The notes beneath the pieces were generated by a model. That model was not told the DNA's origin and did not search any database. It was given only the letters and a program-made list of their open reading frames with translations. A stretch of 64,000 bases of DNA. Source: Pseudeuparius sepicola. Lineage: Eukaryota; Arthropoda; Insecta; Coleoptera; Anthribidae. The number at the start of each line of letters is the position of its first letter. Within the stretch, counting starts at the first letter, position 1. A program made the position numbers and the translations under genes. This document shows positions 21,483 to 32,885 of this stretch, one piece after another. The stretch covers positions 16,853,401 to 16,917,400 of the forward strand of contig OY987299.1 in the NCBI GenBank assembly GCA_963920635.1. The letters are read 5' to 3'.

Positions 21483-21956
21483 CGAAACTGAAACGCCCTA
21501 ATGTCCTAATGTGAACACAGTTTTCATCGACCGATGGTCGGTCGCTACCAAGAACGTTAAACCAGACAGGATAGCTCAATCTGAATGGAGCTATATAGGT
21601 CTGTGGTGTAATGTTCGCGGCGCCCACCGAGTGCGTGACGTCACCGTTAGACGTCGTTAGGTGAAGGTTACATGGTACGCCCGTTGTTTACCTTTGTTTT
21701 TCTAGTTTTCTATCGTATTTCTTTCGGTTTTACTTTATTATTGTGAGTTTTTTGAGTTTTACCTATTATAAAGTGTGTCTGTGTGTTGTTTTTATTTGAT
21801 TTTTGTGCCGTGTTTATTATTATTCAGAGACACTAAGAGCCTGATACTTGAATTTCTACAGAAGGTAAGGTGAGCATTTCTTGACATATATTATTAATAA
21901 TAAAAGTACGATGTTGATAATATACTACTTTACAGAATAGTCCTATTCACGAAAAT

Positions 21957-22640
21957 ATGCCGGGGACTAGGCCAGAGGGAACAAGGTATGCCGTATATGG
22001 GTGTAATAACACTTATGCTACAAAAGCCCAAACTGGGCAGAATATCATATTTCATGCTTTTCCAAAACCAAAGGACCTTTTTTCTAAAACTATACAAAGT
22101 GATGAGTTGATATCAAGGTGCAAAAGAAAAGACAAATTCAACCCTAACACTAGCCATATATGTTCACAACATTTTGTAGACAATGACTACGAAAGAGATC
22201 TTCGAAATGAATTATTAGATAAGTAAAATTTTCTTTGCTAGCTAGCCATCTAAAAAGTGCAAGAATATAAATATTTATATATATTTTTTAATTTAAGGCT
22301 TACCTTTAAAAAAGCATTTAAAAAAAACGCAGTTCCTACATTAAAAATACCTTCCACAAAAACTATTACTGCAACAACCTCGGCAACAACTAATACATCA
22401 CGTTCTGATAGACTTACCGAAAGACAAAGAAAGGAAGAAATAGAAAAATTACTTGTTGACTTGTCTGCAATAGAAAGTGGAGAAACTGCAAAATTAGAAG
22501 GCAGTTCTTCCCCAGCGACACTTACTGAAATTGGAATTCCCCAACAAGCAATTATTCCTTTTATAGTTATAAAAGATTTTTGTAAATTAAGAACTATTAT
22601 TAGAATCAATTTTCGAAATTTAAAAGCACGACATACTTAA
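21957..22640 (+). CDS. THAP-domain protein, two coding exons (202 aa), inside the Harbinger-like element
   Basis: Exon 1 is 21957-22222 and exon 2 is 22298-22640. Donor GTAAAA and acceptor TTTAAG join in frame to give 202 residues and a stop. A 5' UTR intron (21865-21935, GTAAGG to TTTACAG) and a poly-A signal AATAAA at about 22733 complete a gene model. Residues 11-73 are a THAP domain: YGCNNTY, IIFHAFPKP, FNPNTSHICSQHF. After the junction comes the NAVPTLKIP motif common behind THAP domains, then a predicted coiled, Glu/Lys-rich segment. The first zinc cysteine is Tyr11 and the usual Trp is absent, while Cys16, Cys69 and His72 remain, so zinc binding is doubtful. Either a transposon protein or a captured THAP gene. 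Confidence 0.7.
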
Positions 22641-23356
22641 TAATACTTCACAAAGAAATAGTTCTGTGGATCCTCTTCGAAAAAAAAGCGGAAATTAAAC
22701 AAAATTATATATTAGAATATTTATGAATTATGAATAAATAAATGACTACCTATTTCTCAACTGTGTTTTAATTTGTCTTGGTGCATTTTATCAGTGTTAT
22801 ATTTTTTTATTATTGACTCACCATTCACACATTAAGTATAATATAAATATCATAATGCTCTTCAAAATCAAAGTAATCAAAGGAGGAGCACAATTATTAA
22901 CAGAATAATTCTGTAAAATATATTATAATCTGTGTGCCATAATAAAAACTATTTAAGGCAAAATTCGCACCTTCTGAAAACACATTTGCTGCAATAATGC
23001 GCTTTTTTCTCGTATTGGTTGGAGAAATTGTCATAAAAAATTCGTGTTCAAAAAACAAGAGTGAACTTTATTGATTTCTTGTTTACAATCCTTAAAAAAT
23101 AAATCCGATAGAGCAAAAGCATCTAAAGGTCACTTTTTGTTTTTATGAACTTAAAAAAAGCACAAGTCGCTTTCTGAAGGCGCGCGATTGGGTGTTTCGT
23201 GGTGCGAGTTTACGCAGTACGTCTAACTGTGACGTCATCACGTCGGGCGGCTCGGCGGACAGATTCGCGTGATTGAGCTATCCTGTCTGGTTTGACGTCC
23301 TTGGGTCGCTACCGATCATCCGCGCGGATCATCCGTCCTTTGTGAAACGGGCCTTA

Positions 23357-23760
23357 TGTGGGCTGTAGGTGCGACACGAGACTGCGCGGCGTCGCCGGCC
23401 TGTCTCGACAACCTCGCACCTCGCCGTACCCTTTTTCTTATTTGGCTTGCCGGTCCGGCCGGCCGGCCGACCGCCAGGTCAGCGCTCGACCCAGATCGGC
23501 CGCGGCGGAAACTTCCGCGATCCGGGACGGCGGGCCGAATACCGCGCGCGGGCACCTGCGCCCGTGTGACACCGATGGGGCCGGCGCCGCCTGCCGCCTT
23601 CGATCGCCAAAGAAAAAGCGATCCGGACCGATCGGAACTGCCGGTTGTTGGGATTCGCGCGCCCACGTTCGATCGCGTTCGACGTTTCCAGAGGAAATAA
23701 TGGGTTTGTTTCGGCGGAATTTCAAACCGGCGGGAGCATGCGCAGTTTCATTTTGACGTT
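23357..23760. promoter_or_regulatory. CpG-rich patch, possible promoter or 5' exon
   Basis: About 400 bp of strongly GC- and CpG-rich sequence (for example CCGGCCGGCCGGCCGACC) begins right after the Harbinger-like element. Open frames exist in five of six frames only because stops are rare at this composition; none shows a domain. In an AT-rich insect genome such a patch often marks a promoter or a first exon, but no core promoter element or splice signal can be confirmed. Confidence 0.3.
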
Positions 23761-25359
23761 CCAAAAACGAAACCGCGCACGCTCCCGACAGTTTCTAACT
23801 GATTTCAAACAGTTCTAAGTTCTGCCGAAACAGGCCTTGATTATTGTCGGAAATTCCTTTCCTTTCAAACAGTTTCATTTAATTTTTTTAAATTGGATTT
23901 TTCGCCAGAGATCCTGAACTAAACTGATTAAAAGACAAGTTTTTCAAGTTAGCCGGGAAAATTCATAAAAGCTTAACAGTAAATGAACGAAACTTTGCAC
24001 GTTTAGAAATAAGTCGAATAAGCCTAAGAGAGACGAGTATGAAGGTGAAGTTGCCGCTACTTCCTAACGCAATCGAAACGGTTCAACCTATCGCGATGGA
24101 CGGGTACTAACCGCAAGTAAGTCCTCCCTACTAATCGATTAGGTGGGGAACCCTCAGGGGCCGCCTCTACTATCCAATTTGCCCGTGCTTCACCCCACCA
24201 TATTCCACTACTTCAATCCCTGATTATAATATTTTATTATAATCACGAGTCACTTGCTATTCACTCGTGCCTCTCGCTACCCTGGTTATTGCTTTTATTG
24301 CTCTCAAGTAGTGGCAACGTCGCATTTATACCTATTACCCCTTTTCTACTTACTTGATTCTAATTAGGGATATATTCTTATATACATTGTTAGCCAGACC
24401 GACACCTTTAGAACTACCATATCACTGATCAGTATAAGAAAGAATAATGCTTTTATAAAGTACTGTATTAAGTATTATGGACGTTGCGTTAGTTATTTAA
24501 GTTATTTACTGTCTACATAGGGCAACAAATGAAGGCTTTTAAAAGTTTGCAAGCTTATAATAGTAGCGATTAGTAGTACAACAAGAGTGGACATAATGCC
24601 AATATCTTAAGAGGATAAGGGTTGTGCACTATGCGGTAGAAGTAGAAAAAAATATTTTTCACGTTTCGTTTCCTTCATAATTTCCTAGGCCCCTACTTCA
24701 TATTGTCATATCGATATCCTTATGAGATCTAAATAAACCGATCACAGTTAAGATTTCTCTGGCGTGTTGACCTGTTATAAAATAAAGCAGAGTATCTTGG
24801 GTATTCCACTACATTTCTTTTGTTTATTTTCTGGAAAAACCATTCTTTTAACAGCAAATAACTACTCTTTATGCGGTTTTGCGGATAACTCGTTCAGGTT
24901 AGGTTTGTACTTTTAGATTAAAACAGGGTGAATCCGAAAAAATCGAACGCTACCGCGGCTTCTTATCACACTACCTCAATTTAGCACACATCAATGCATT
25001 ATGTTAATATTTCATGTAAAAAAAAACAAGATAAATAGAAAAAAATTCTTTTAAACACCATAAACACAATGCAAACAAAATAAGCGCAATGTTTATACCA
25101 CAGCAGCCATATTTAATTTTGAATGACGGCGCATTGAACTTTCGTTTAATTCTAAATTTTCATATCGTGCGGTAATCGAAAAAAAATACGAATTTTACTT
25201 ATTCAGAATGTACCTATACATACAGGGAGATTGAGTCTAGTTGTCATCCCCTCCTAATATTAGGTATAATTTTGAGGCTAGAATTTTTTTTTATGAAAAA
25301 GAATATTTTTGCGTTTTTGAAAGATAATCGTTTTTCCGATTCCACGCGATATGCATATA
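23761..25359. other. Intergenic sequence, unassigned
   Basis: Mostly AT-rich. A moderately GC-rich stretch at about 24040-24210 has no frame of note. At about 24924 a CAGGGTGAATCCG sequence resembles a transposon end, but no inverted partner was found. No gene recognised. Confidence 0.35.
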
Positions 25360-25806
25360 CAGTGTCCTCCAAAAAGATCGCACCATAGGGTGAAATTTTT
25401 TAATAAATAATTTTTATTGAAATTCGACTTTAGGGTTACCTACCTTTTGCTTTAAAAAAGATGAAAAATTACTAGTTCAAACGGGGTCATGTTACAAGTT
25501 TTTAAAATTTTCAGACAAATCTAAATTATTAAAAAATGGCAAAACAAAATCTTTTAATAGAGAGTTCAAATTCGGTGCACTTATGTCAAATTGAAACAAA
25601 ATTACATTTTCAAGAAAAACTTTTTGAAATGTCTACAAATAAACCCATTTCTAGCGATTTCATTTTTAAACGTCTTTTTGGCAGATATCGAAAGTCACGT
25701 GACCAGGTTTGAACGAGTTTTCATCTTTTTTTAAAGCAAAGCCGAATTTCAAAATAAATCATTAATTAAAAATTTTCCCTTTATGATGCGAACTTTTTGA
25801 GAACAA
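25360..25806. repeat. Foldback element, about 450 bp
   Basis: The left end TA-CAGTGTCCTCCAAAAAG then ATCGCACCATAGGG pairs with the right CCCTTTATGATGCGAACTTT. The arms of about 140 bp include GGGTTACC and CTTTAAAAAAGATGAAAA against TTTTCATCTTTTTTTAAAG. The right terminus is eroded. A partial second copy lies at 17559. Confidence 0.7.
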
Positions 25807-25994
25807 AAAATTACGTTTTAAAACAAAAATCTTATAAATATACGTCCATTGTCAAAATGTAGGGCGTTAAAATTTCCGAGAAATGTCAATTTTTTATATC
25901 TCCCAAAAAAATAATAGTTACTTATACAAGGTAACCTATCAAAAATACACCCTGTATATCAATAGCAAGTAGACGTTTACGCGTAAAGGTAGTA

Positions 25995-26817
25995 TATCCC
26001 ATATAGCAAAATCACATTGGCGGAATATTTTGATAATATTTTCTCAGAGAACATGCTTATTGTAGGAATATTCATAAAACTGTAGAAACACATTATCTGA
26101 ACATTCAGGCAACATTCAGGTCTTCAGGTGTTTGCCTTCAGAAGCATTTTTGTATGTTCTATGTATAGCCATTTAATATTCACGTTTATATTATAAAATA
26201 AAAATTCCGCCAACGCCAGTTGCAGGGTTTGAACCTATGACCATCCATGACCAACTGATCCATCGACGTACTTGGAAATGTTACCTCACAGAACTAGGAA
26301 TAAGTAACATCCGCCATGTAAATCTAATATAAAATAGATTCCAACAACATTCTAAAATATGATATTCATGTTATTGCCACTCGTGAACATTCATAAGATA
26401 AGTATATCGTGAATGTCTTGCATATAACCATTTGTGAGCATTCATAAGATATTTGCTGTATGAATATACTATAGCATGTTCCATCAATATTTCAAAATTG
26501 CACATTCCTAAGGTGAACGTTCCTGTAATGTACTTAAGATTTGTAAATATTTATAGAACCACTAAGTTAGGAATACGTTACACAAGATATTGTGGAAATA
26601 TCCATTCTTATTCAAAACAAACATATACATCATTTGTACATTCATCTAACATATAATATTTGCATCTGGGATTAACAAGTATCTTGGGTATAATATGCAG
26701 TTTTTGAACATATTTCGTAATATATTGTAACAATGTTTTATAAATATGGGGGAATATTTTTTGCAAATTAGGAACTTATTTTGCATATTCAAAAAATATT
26801 AGATACTATATGGGATA
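25995..26817. repeat. Repeat with 12-bp terminal inverted repeats and a tRNA-like segment
   Basis: TATCCCATATAG at 25995 is inverted as CTATATGGGATA ending at 26817. The body is AT-rich with many ACATTCATAAGATA-like short repeats and contains a tRNA-like A/B box pair on the minus strand. The class is uncertain. Confidence 0.45.
26226..26262 (-). other. tRNA-like promoter boxes (SINE or tRNA-pseudogene relic)
   Basis: On the minus strand, TGGATCAGTTGG (26262-26251) matches an A box and GGTTCAAACCC (26236-26226) matches a B box. The spacing is only 14 bases, against about 30 in a tRNA, so the anticodon arm is deleted. It is not a functional tRNA; a tRNA-derived SINE relic is plausible. Confidence 0.45.
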
Positions 26818-28114
26818 GAGATATTACAAGCGTAGGGATTTTATCAGAGAATCAGCTCTTTAGAACAAATTTGCGAAGAAAAATTTTCGTCACGTGTAGA
26901 TTTTGTTGAAAATATTTCACGAATACGATTTCTTTATTAATTTTTTGTATATTTCTATCTCCAAAATGATTCGTTTTGAACGAGTTTACTGTTTTGAATA
27001 ATAGCCAAAGGAATAACTTCGACTAGAGCGTTTGAGAAAAAAACATTACGTTTGGTTGGCAGGTGCGATTTTTTCATATTTTTAACAACGGATTTCTGAA
27101 TGTGTGTTATACATTTAAACGGAATCTAGCAATGTAAAAGTTATGCAAATTCATTTATACAATGCCTGATAATACAGCAACATAGTTTTCAGCTGCATAA
27201 TTTAGAACAGTACAAAACAGACCGATTTTGGCAAGTCGGTGTGTGTATTGAGCAGATACACGTTTGCCAAGCAACGAAGTGATACATGGCCGTGCGTTTT
27301 CTATCGTTAGCAGGGGCATACGATTGGTTGTTTCTTCAAGAATAGAGCTGCCTTACTGTATACAAGAAATACGGGGGAAATAATATTAAAAATTCCGACT
27401 TATCTAACTTTACCTTTAATTTAGATGCTTTCAACTGTTGGAAACCTAAAAGTAAATTATTGGAAATATGTTCATCGAGACTACTAAAAACAAAAGTATG
27501 TCTTTGAGTAGACATGTACGGTAAGGCAAGGTAGGGTAAGTGGGCCACCTCATTACAAAATCTATGGTATGTATATTTTGCATCGTTGTTGTCAATGCCA
27601 CCTATCCCCCGCAGCACGAACTTTTGTAACTTCTCTAATATAAGGTCAATTTTTTGCTTTACAACTTTGATCTATGTATTCATGCTATTCTGTTAATTGT
27701 ACAGCAGGTTTTGGGAGGAGACGTCCATTTTTATGAATAGAGGTAAGTAACAGGGGCATTTTAAGTATGTATTTGCTTGTTATTGTAGATTATAAAATTT
27801 GCAGGTTATAAAGAGGGGGACCCAGTTCCCCCACAAAAATTTACTCCTTGAGGTAAATGGATCCTATGATTCAGTTACCTCGCATAAAGTACAATACCAA
27901 TTTTTTTGTTGCAGAATAGGTAGAGCTCCAAGTCGCCGTTCTGGAAGTCCAAGAGGGACGAAAAACATTACGGGGAGCTTCGAAGCACTTTAATATACCA
28001 AGATCCCTAACGATTATGTTATTGTTAATTATAATGGAACCTATTTCCCAGGACAAGTCGTGTTTGTAGAAGATGCAATAGTGAGAATGAAGCATTTACT
28101 AAAGCATTCGAAAA
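26818..28114. other. Intergenic sequence, unassigned
   Basis: AT-rich with only short frames. No element ends, domains or splice patterns were recognised. Confidence 0.35.
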
Positions 28115-28275
28115 GCAATTCTGGGGCATATTATTTTAATATTTTATATTATAAAATTCATAGAGATCGTCCCTAATGCGGCCCTGCCTCGTATTAGCCC
28201 TCAGAATTGTTCACGTGCTTCCATCGTGTAAATGTTTACGCGCCACTTGCATTTAGTTCGAATAGAGTGTAGTGA
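28115..28275. repeat. Dispersed repeat, inverted relative to 54945-55096
   Basis: The segment from TTCTGGGGCATATTATTTTA to TTTAGTTCGAATAGAGTGTAG is found reverse-complemented at 54945-55096, with AGGGCCGCATTAAGGACGAT against its partner and GAAGCACGTGAACAATTCTG. About 95% of compared bases agree. No ORF. Confidence 0.8.
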
Positions 28276-29138
28276 AACATAGGAAGTTGTAAAGGAGTTT
28301 TGAAAGCCTATCCGAGTTTTGCGCCAATGTTGTCATTTTATAGTTTTCGTTTAGATTCAGCTCAGCCAACGTTTGATCTCGGCATACCAGGAACAAGAGC
28401 CGATCTAATCGTTCGTTTATCGCACAATTACAATGGGGCCAATTTGCGGGAAGACCGTCCGTGTGAACTGCGCGCGGATTACGTAACGGACCATCACTCA
28501 GTGCCTGTTGGCCAGATTGCACATCGCCACAGGAAGAGCGCGCGGCGCTACGATGGATGGACGTGTTCTGGTTTGTGTTCGAACGATACGACCGGCATTG
28601 TGCCGGGTTACGCAACCGGTCGGCAGAAGGTAATAAGTGGGTTACGCGGCGTCGGGCAGATGAGCGCTTGCTTAGTCTAAAAGTGTGAGAAATGGTGTTT
28701 GATAGCGGCGGGATCTGTTGCAATTGTGTCCTCTTTGTATTCTCGTTGATATTGCATACATTGAAGAGGGACAGGTCTGGGAAGCTACCATATAGGAGTA
28801 GTTGTAAAGCGAACCAGTTAAAGACGAACAAAGGAGTGAAGAATAATGTTCGCTATTATTTACCTATTTCTTTTATTTTTCTATGATAATATTGATTCTC
28901 GTAAATGTATTCACATTTTATTTAGCTCCAACTGTTTTTTGTTTTATGATATTTTCTATCTGTTTTATATTTATTGTTCTTATCTTCCCCTTCCTCTTTC
29001 CCTCTACCTATATTTCTCTTTTTTATAAAAATACTCTTTTCTTCTCTTCCCCTGAAATGACAGACGGCATTAATTGAATTTAATTTGACATTGGTTTAGC
29101 ATAAACATAAGCCAATAGCCATAGATAAAGGATTTATA
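28276..29138. other. Partly GC-rich stretch with unassigned open frames
   Basis: Bases 28365-28660 are less AT-rich than the surroundings and are open on both strands: 126 codons plus (28300-28680) and 192 codons minus (28253-28831). On the plus strand a TTTCGTTTAG acceptor-like and a CAGAAG-GTAATA donor-like site frame the GC-rich part. No domain was recognised in either direction, so neither is called a gene. Confidence 0.3.
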
Positions 29139-30350
29139 CAGGGTGTAACTAAACTGATGGTCAAAAATGAAACCACGTATTCTTGGAGTCAAAATAAGGG
29201 CACTTCTTCATATATTTTTTTCTCCTACGGGCCATAGTTTTTTTTTATACAGAGCGTAGAAGTTTGGAGAAAAATACACACATTTCTTAGTATTTCTAGA
29301 AGTATAAGAGATATTTTCTCCAAACTTGGCGTGTCACATGAGCAGATGAGCCGTCAAACTTAAGGTTGACATGAAGCTTCTGAGGCTCCCAGTTGCGGAG
29401 ATACAGGGTGTTAGTAAAATTAATTAGTTCAGAAAAATATGAATACCCTGTATAATCGCATTTTTTTAATTTGTTTTGAGTGGTGAATAGAATGGTTAAC
29501 AAAAAGTATCTCTTAGTATTTTTTCATATTCGCAGCCGTTTCTTAATTATTTTTAAAAAACGGCAACGCTGCAATGAGCAATAGTCACTTTAAGAATAAA
29601 TCTAGCAATCAGTGGATGTCAATTAAAGCAAAAACAATAATGAAAGAAACGTATTGCTATTAGAAAATTAAATTATTAAATGTTCGAAATGACCGCCGTT
29701 TCTTTCAATACACGCAACTACGCGTTTCCGCATGTTTATTATTGCCATTGGCAAGTCCATAGCAAAAGTGCATATCAGTCAATTCTTCAAATGAAAATAT
29801 AATTTTTCAAAATATTGATACTAAAGTGCAAAGTTGGCAGCCAAATGATTCAAATAATGCCAAGTTTAATTGACATCCACAGATTGTTAGATTTATTCTT
29901 AAAATGACTTGTTTATTGCAGCATTGCCGTTCTTTGAAAATAATTAAAAAACGGCTGAGAATATGAAAAAATACTAAGAGATACTTTTTGTTAACCATTG
30001 AATTTACCATTCAAATCAAATTTAAAAAATGCGATTATACAGGGTATTCATATTTTTCTGAACTAATTAATTTTAATAACACCCTGTATCTCCGCAACTG
30101 GGGGCCTCAGAAGCTTCATATTAACCATAAATTTGACAGCTCATCCGCTCATGTGACACGCCAAGTTTGAAGAAAATATCTCGTATACTTCTAGAGATAC
30201 TAAGAAATATGTGTATTTTTCTCCAAACTTCTACGCTCTGTATAAAAAAAACTATGGCCCGTAGGAGAAAAAAATATATGAAGAAGTGCCTTTATTTTGA
30301 CTCCAAGAATACGTGGTTTCATTTTTGACCATCAGTTTAGTTACACCCTG
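29139..30350. mobile_element. Foldback element, 1.2 kb, TA-CAGGGTGTAAC ends
   Basis: The ends CAGGGTGTAACTAAACTGAT and the inverted ATCAGTTTAGTTACACCCTG are flanked by TA (29137-29138, 30351-30352). The arms extend about 480 bp and include GGAGTCAAAATAA, GCGTGTCACATGAGC and a second internal CAGGGTGTTAGTAAAATTAA against its inverse. The ORFs at 29296-29502 and 29988-30170 are mirror copies within the arms. Confidence 0.85.
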
Positions 30351-30351
30351 T

Positions 30352-31038
30352 ATATAGCCAATAGCTGACACCCCAACCAAATAATCTTCAAAAACTTGAA
30401 ACTAAATTATTATCTTACCTTGTTTGCTTAGAAGTATAAGCCACAATAATTAAGACTGTTGAAAAATCTAGACTAAAAAACTAAAAACACGTAATTAAAC
30501 ATTATTTTTTACAACGCTGAACAAAATTTCGCTAAGAAACCACAATGAATATAACCTCTATAAATCGACAAGTCAGTAAAAATAGAGAAACCAAGATAAC
30601 TAACTTAGGAACATACATAACTCATAACTGTGACTTCTATCAACATAAATATTTCAATAGAATGGATTTATATCTGCTCATTAGCTTATTTTGTGTCAGG
30701 TTTAGGCAATGTGTCAGGCACTGCGACGTTTACGTTATGTAGGTACCTAGTGATTTTTGCTGGTAAAAGAAATTTGCGTGAAGACAAGAAAATGAAATCA
30801 TTTTTGAACTGACTTGCGGATAAGTCTCGCAAAATCTATTTTTTCTACTTCTACATATACAGGCTGTACATAAAGTAAGGAATTAGGTTCATCTTCTAAA
30901 AAATGAAAAGTTTTTCGGGGAAATCTCCGCACAAGCCAATTTTTGACATCATCACTGTTCCGGAGAGCATAGGTAATTTTTTCAAATGGCAACCTATATT
31001 TTTGAGAGGGACCATTTGATCGAGCCTATTTGCCAATG
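30352..31038. other. Intergenic sequence with possible element fragment
   Basis: No gene recognised. At about 30865-31000 a short open minus-strand frame (64 codons) has no known domain; adjoining CAGGCTGTACATAAAGTAAG may be a decayed element end. Confidence 0.3.
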
Positions 31039-31129
31039 TACAGGGTTATTCATATAACATTCTATCCCCTTAACTTTTTGGTTTTTAATTTTGGAAAAAT
31101 GTAAATATGAAAATTGTATAAAATTTTCT

Positions 31130-32302
31130 GTTGTGTATTAGGATTCAAATGACTTTAAAGGGGAGTTCGGCAGGTGGTTTTAAGGGGGGTCTTTCATATA
31201 AAATTTTTTGATTTGGGCTTTCCTTGCCAACTTATTCGGATGTACAAGGTGACCCAAAAGTATTTTTTTAAATTTATATCTCAATAACGGCTCTACTTAA
31301 AAATTTTAAATTTGGTATGTGTTATCTGCTTACTGGAAGACGCCTTGGGGTAGTTTATTCATTTACACAGTGCCCTAAAAAAGGGTAAAAACTAACAACC
31401 CATATTAATTTTTTTGGTCAAACTTTTTTGAGGTTATCTTTTTGGTCTTCTAGGTCCCTGCTCATTTCAGTGTATCTTTTCATTTTGCAACAAAAGTGTA
31501 CTCTTGTTTCATAACGATAAAATCAACCGTTTGCGTTGAAATTGGCAAAACGTGCCCCAAAACACCTGTTGACTTCAACATTCGAAACATAAAATTTTTA
31601 CCTACCGCTTTCAAACGTTACAGATCGACTGTACATTCAAAATAAGGAAAAAAATACAAATTGAACATTGGTCAAAACAGCATTGGTTTTCCTGAAATAG
31701 GGTGTTCAAATTTTGTTAAATTCAATCCTTTCCATTTTGAAAGCTAATAAGTTTTGGTACATTGTTCATAAGAATTTTTTTCTCAGTTTAAATGGTAGAG
31801 TCGATGTGTAACGTTTAAAAGCGGTAGGTAAAAATTGTATGTTTCGAATGTTGAAGTTAACAGGTGTTTTGGGGCACGTTTTGCCAATTTCAACGCAAAC
31901 GGTTGATTTTATCGTTATGAAACAAGAGTACACTTTTGTTGCAAAATGAAAAGGTACACTGAAATGATGGACCTGCAAGACCAAAAAGATAACCTCAAAA
32001 AAGTTTAAGCAACAAAATTAATAGGGGTTGTTAGTTTTTACAATTTTTTAGGGCACTGTGTAAATGAATAAATTACCCTAACGCGTCTTCCGGTAAGTAG
32101 ATAATACATACCAAATTTCAAATTTTTAAGTAGCGCCGTTATTGAGATATAAATAAACAAAAATACTTTTGGGTCACCTTGTAGACCCGAATAACTTGGC
32201 AAGGAAAGCCCAAATCGAAAAATTTTATATGAAAGACCCCCCCTTAAAACCACCTGCCGAACACCCCTTTAAAGTATTTACTATACATTCTGACTCACCC
32301 TG
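31130..32302. mobile_element. Foldback element, copy A of the CAGGGTGAGTC family
   Basis: Its right end GACTCACCCTG at 32302 is followed by TA. The left terminus is eroded, but from CTTTAAAGGGG (31161) the arm matches the family. Arms of about 500 bp (31161-31640 against 31790-32302) share GGCAGGTGGTTTTAAGGGGG, the TTCTTTC-ATATAAAATTTTT block, GGGCTTTCCTTGCC, and CCTGTTGACTTCAACATTCG against its partner. It has no transposase. Duplication junctions lie in this family. Confidence 0.8.
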
Positions 32303-32885
32303 TATATCGGACAAAATCAAAATTGCCATGGAAAATTCAAAACAACATTACGAGAATCAGAGCTTGACTTTGATAGTTTGTATCAGGTGTTAATAATTAT
32401 TGTTGTGTTACCACATCATGCTGTGAAAATGTTATATTATTGTTATACTATTAGTATAACACTTATTTTAAATATATTTATAACAAATTGGGAATTACTA
32501 AAACAAAGAAAAGAGAAATAAACTACGACACAAATATCATGGAGCTCAGTCCATAGAATGTTGATAATGCATAATGCATAAGTTTAGACCATGACCATAT
32601 TGTTATCGCCCAGTTCAAAAACTGTATGAAAATGATAATTATAGAAGGCGAGAATATTGCCGTTTAGTATTGAAGAGGCAAGCGGAAAATTAGCAGTTTA
32701 TAGGTGCGTATTGTTATCACTTCAAAATTATCACTATAAAGATTACACTATACCTACTACTATTAACTAACTACTACTAGACATTACTATTCTATTACTA
32801 CTCCTACGGTTATTAGTATTACAGATTCTATATTGTGGACTGATGAAGCCACTTTTACAACATAATATGGCGATTTTAATAGAAA

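Larger units (their letters stand above)
21054..23353 (+). mobile_element. Harbinger-like element carrying a MADF fragment and a THAP gene
   Basis: Terminal inverted repeats GGCCCGTTTCACAAAGGACG at 21054 and its inverse ending at 23353 lie between TTA trinucleotides (21051-21053 and 23354-23356). A 3-bp T-A-rich duplication and this style of TIR are typical of PIF/Harbinger elements. A second inverted pair, 21536-21590 against 23265-23320 (AACCAGACAGGATAGCTCAA and reverse), continues the right TIR inward, whereas on the left it is split by about 450 bp holding a MADF fragment. The centre is an intact spliced THAP-domain gene. No complete Harbinger transposase is present. Confidence 0.75.

Noticed and set aside
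23316..23764. Five overlapping open frames in the CpG-rich patch
   Set aside because: They exist because stop codons are rare in GC-rich sequence; none shows a domain, and they contradict each other.
26221..26275. Functional tRNA gene on the minus strand
   Set aside because: The distance between the A and B boxes is too short for an anticodon arm.
28253..28831. 192-codon minus-strand frame
   Set aside because: No domain, and low-complexity ends; the plus strand is equally open. It is reported only as an unassigned GC-rich block.
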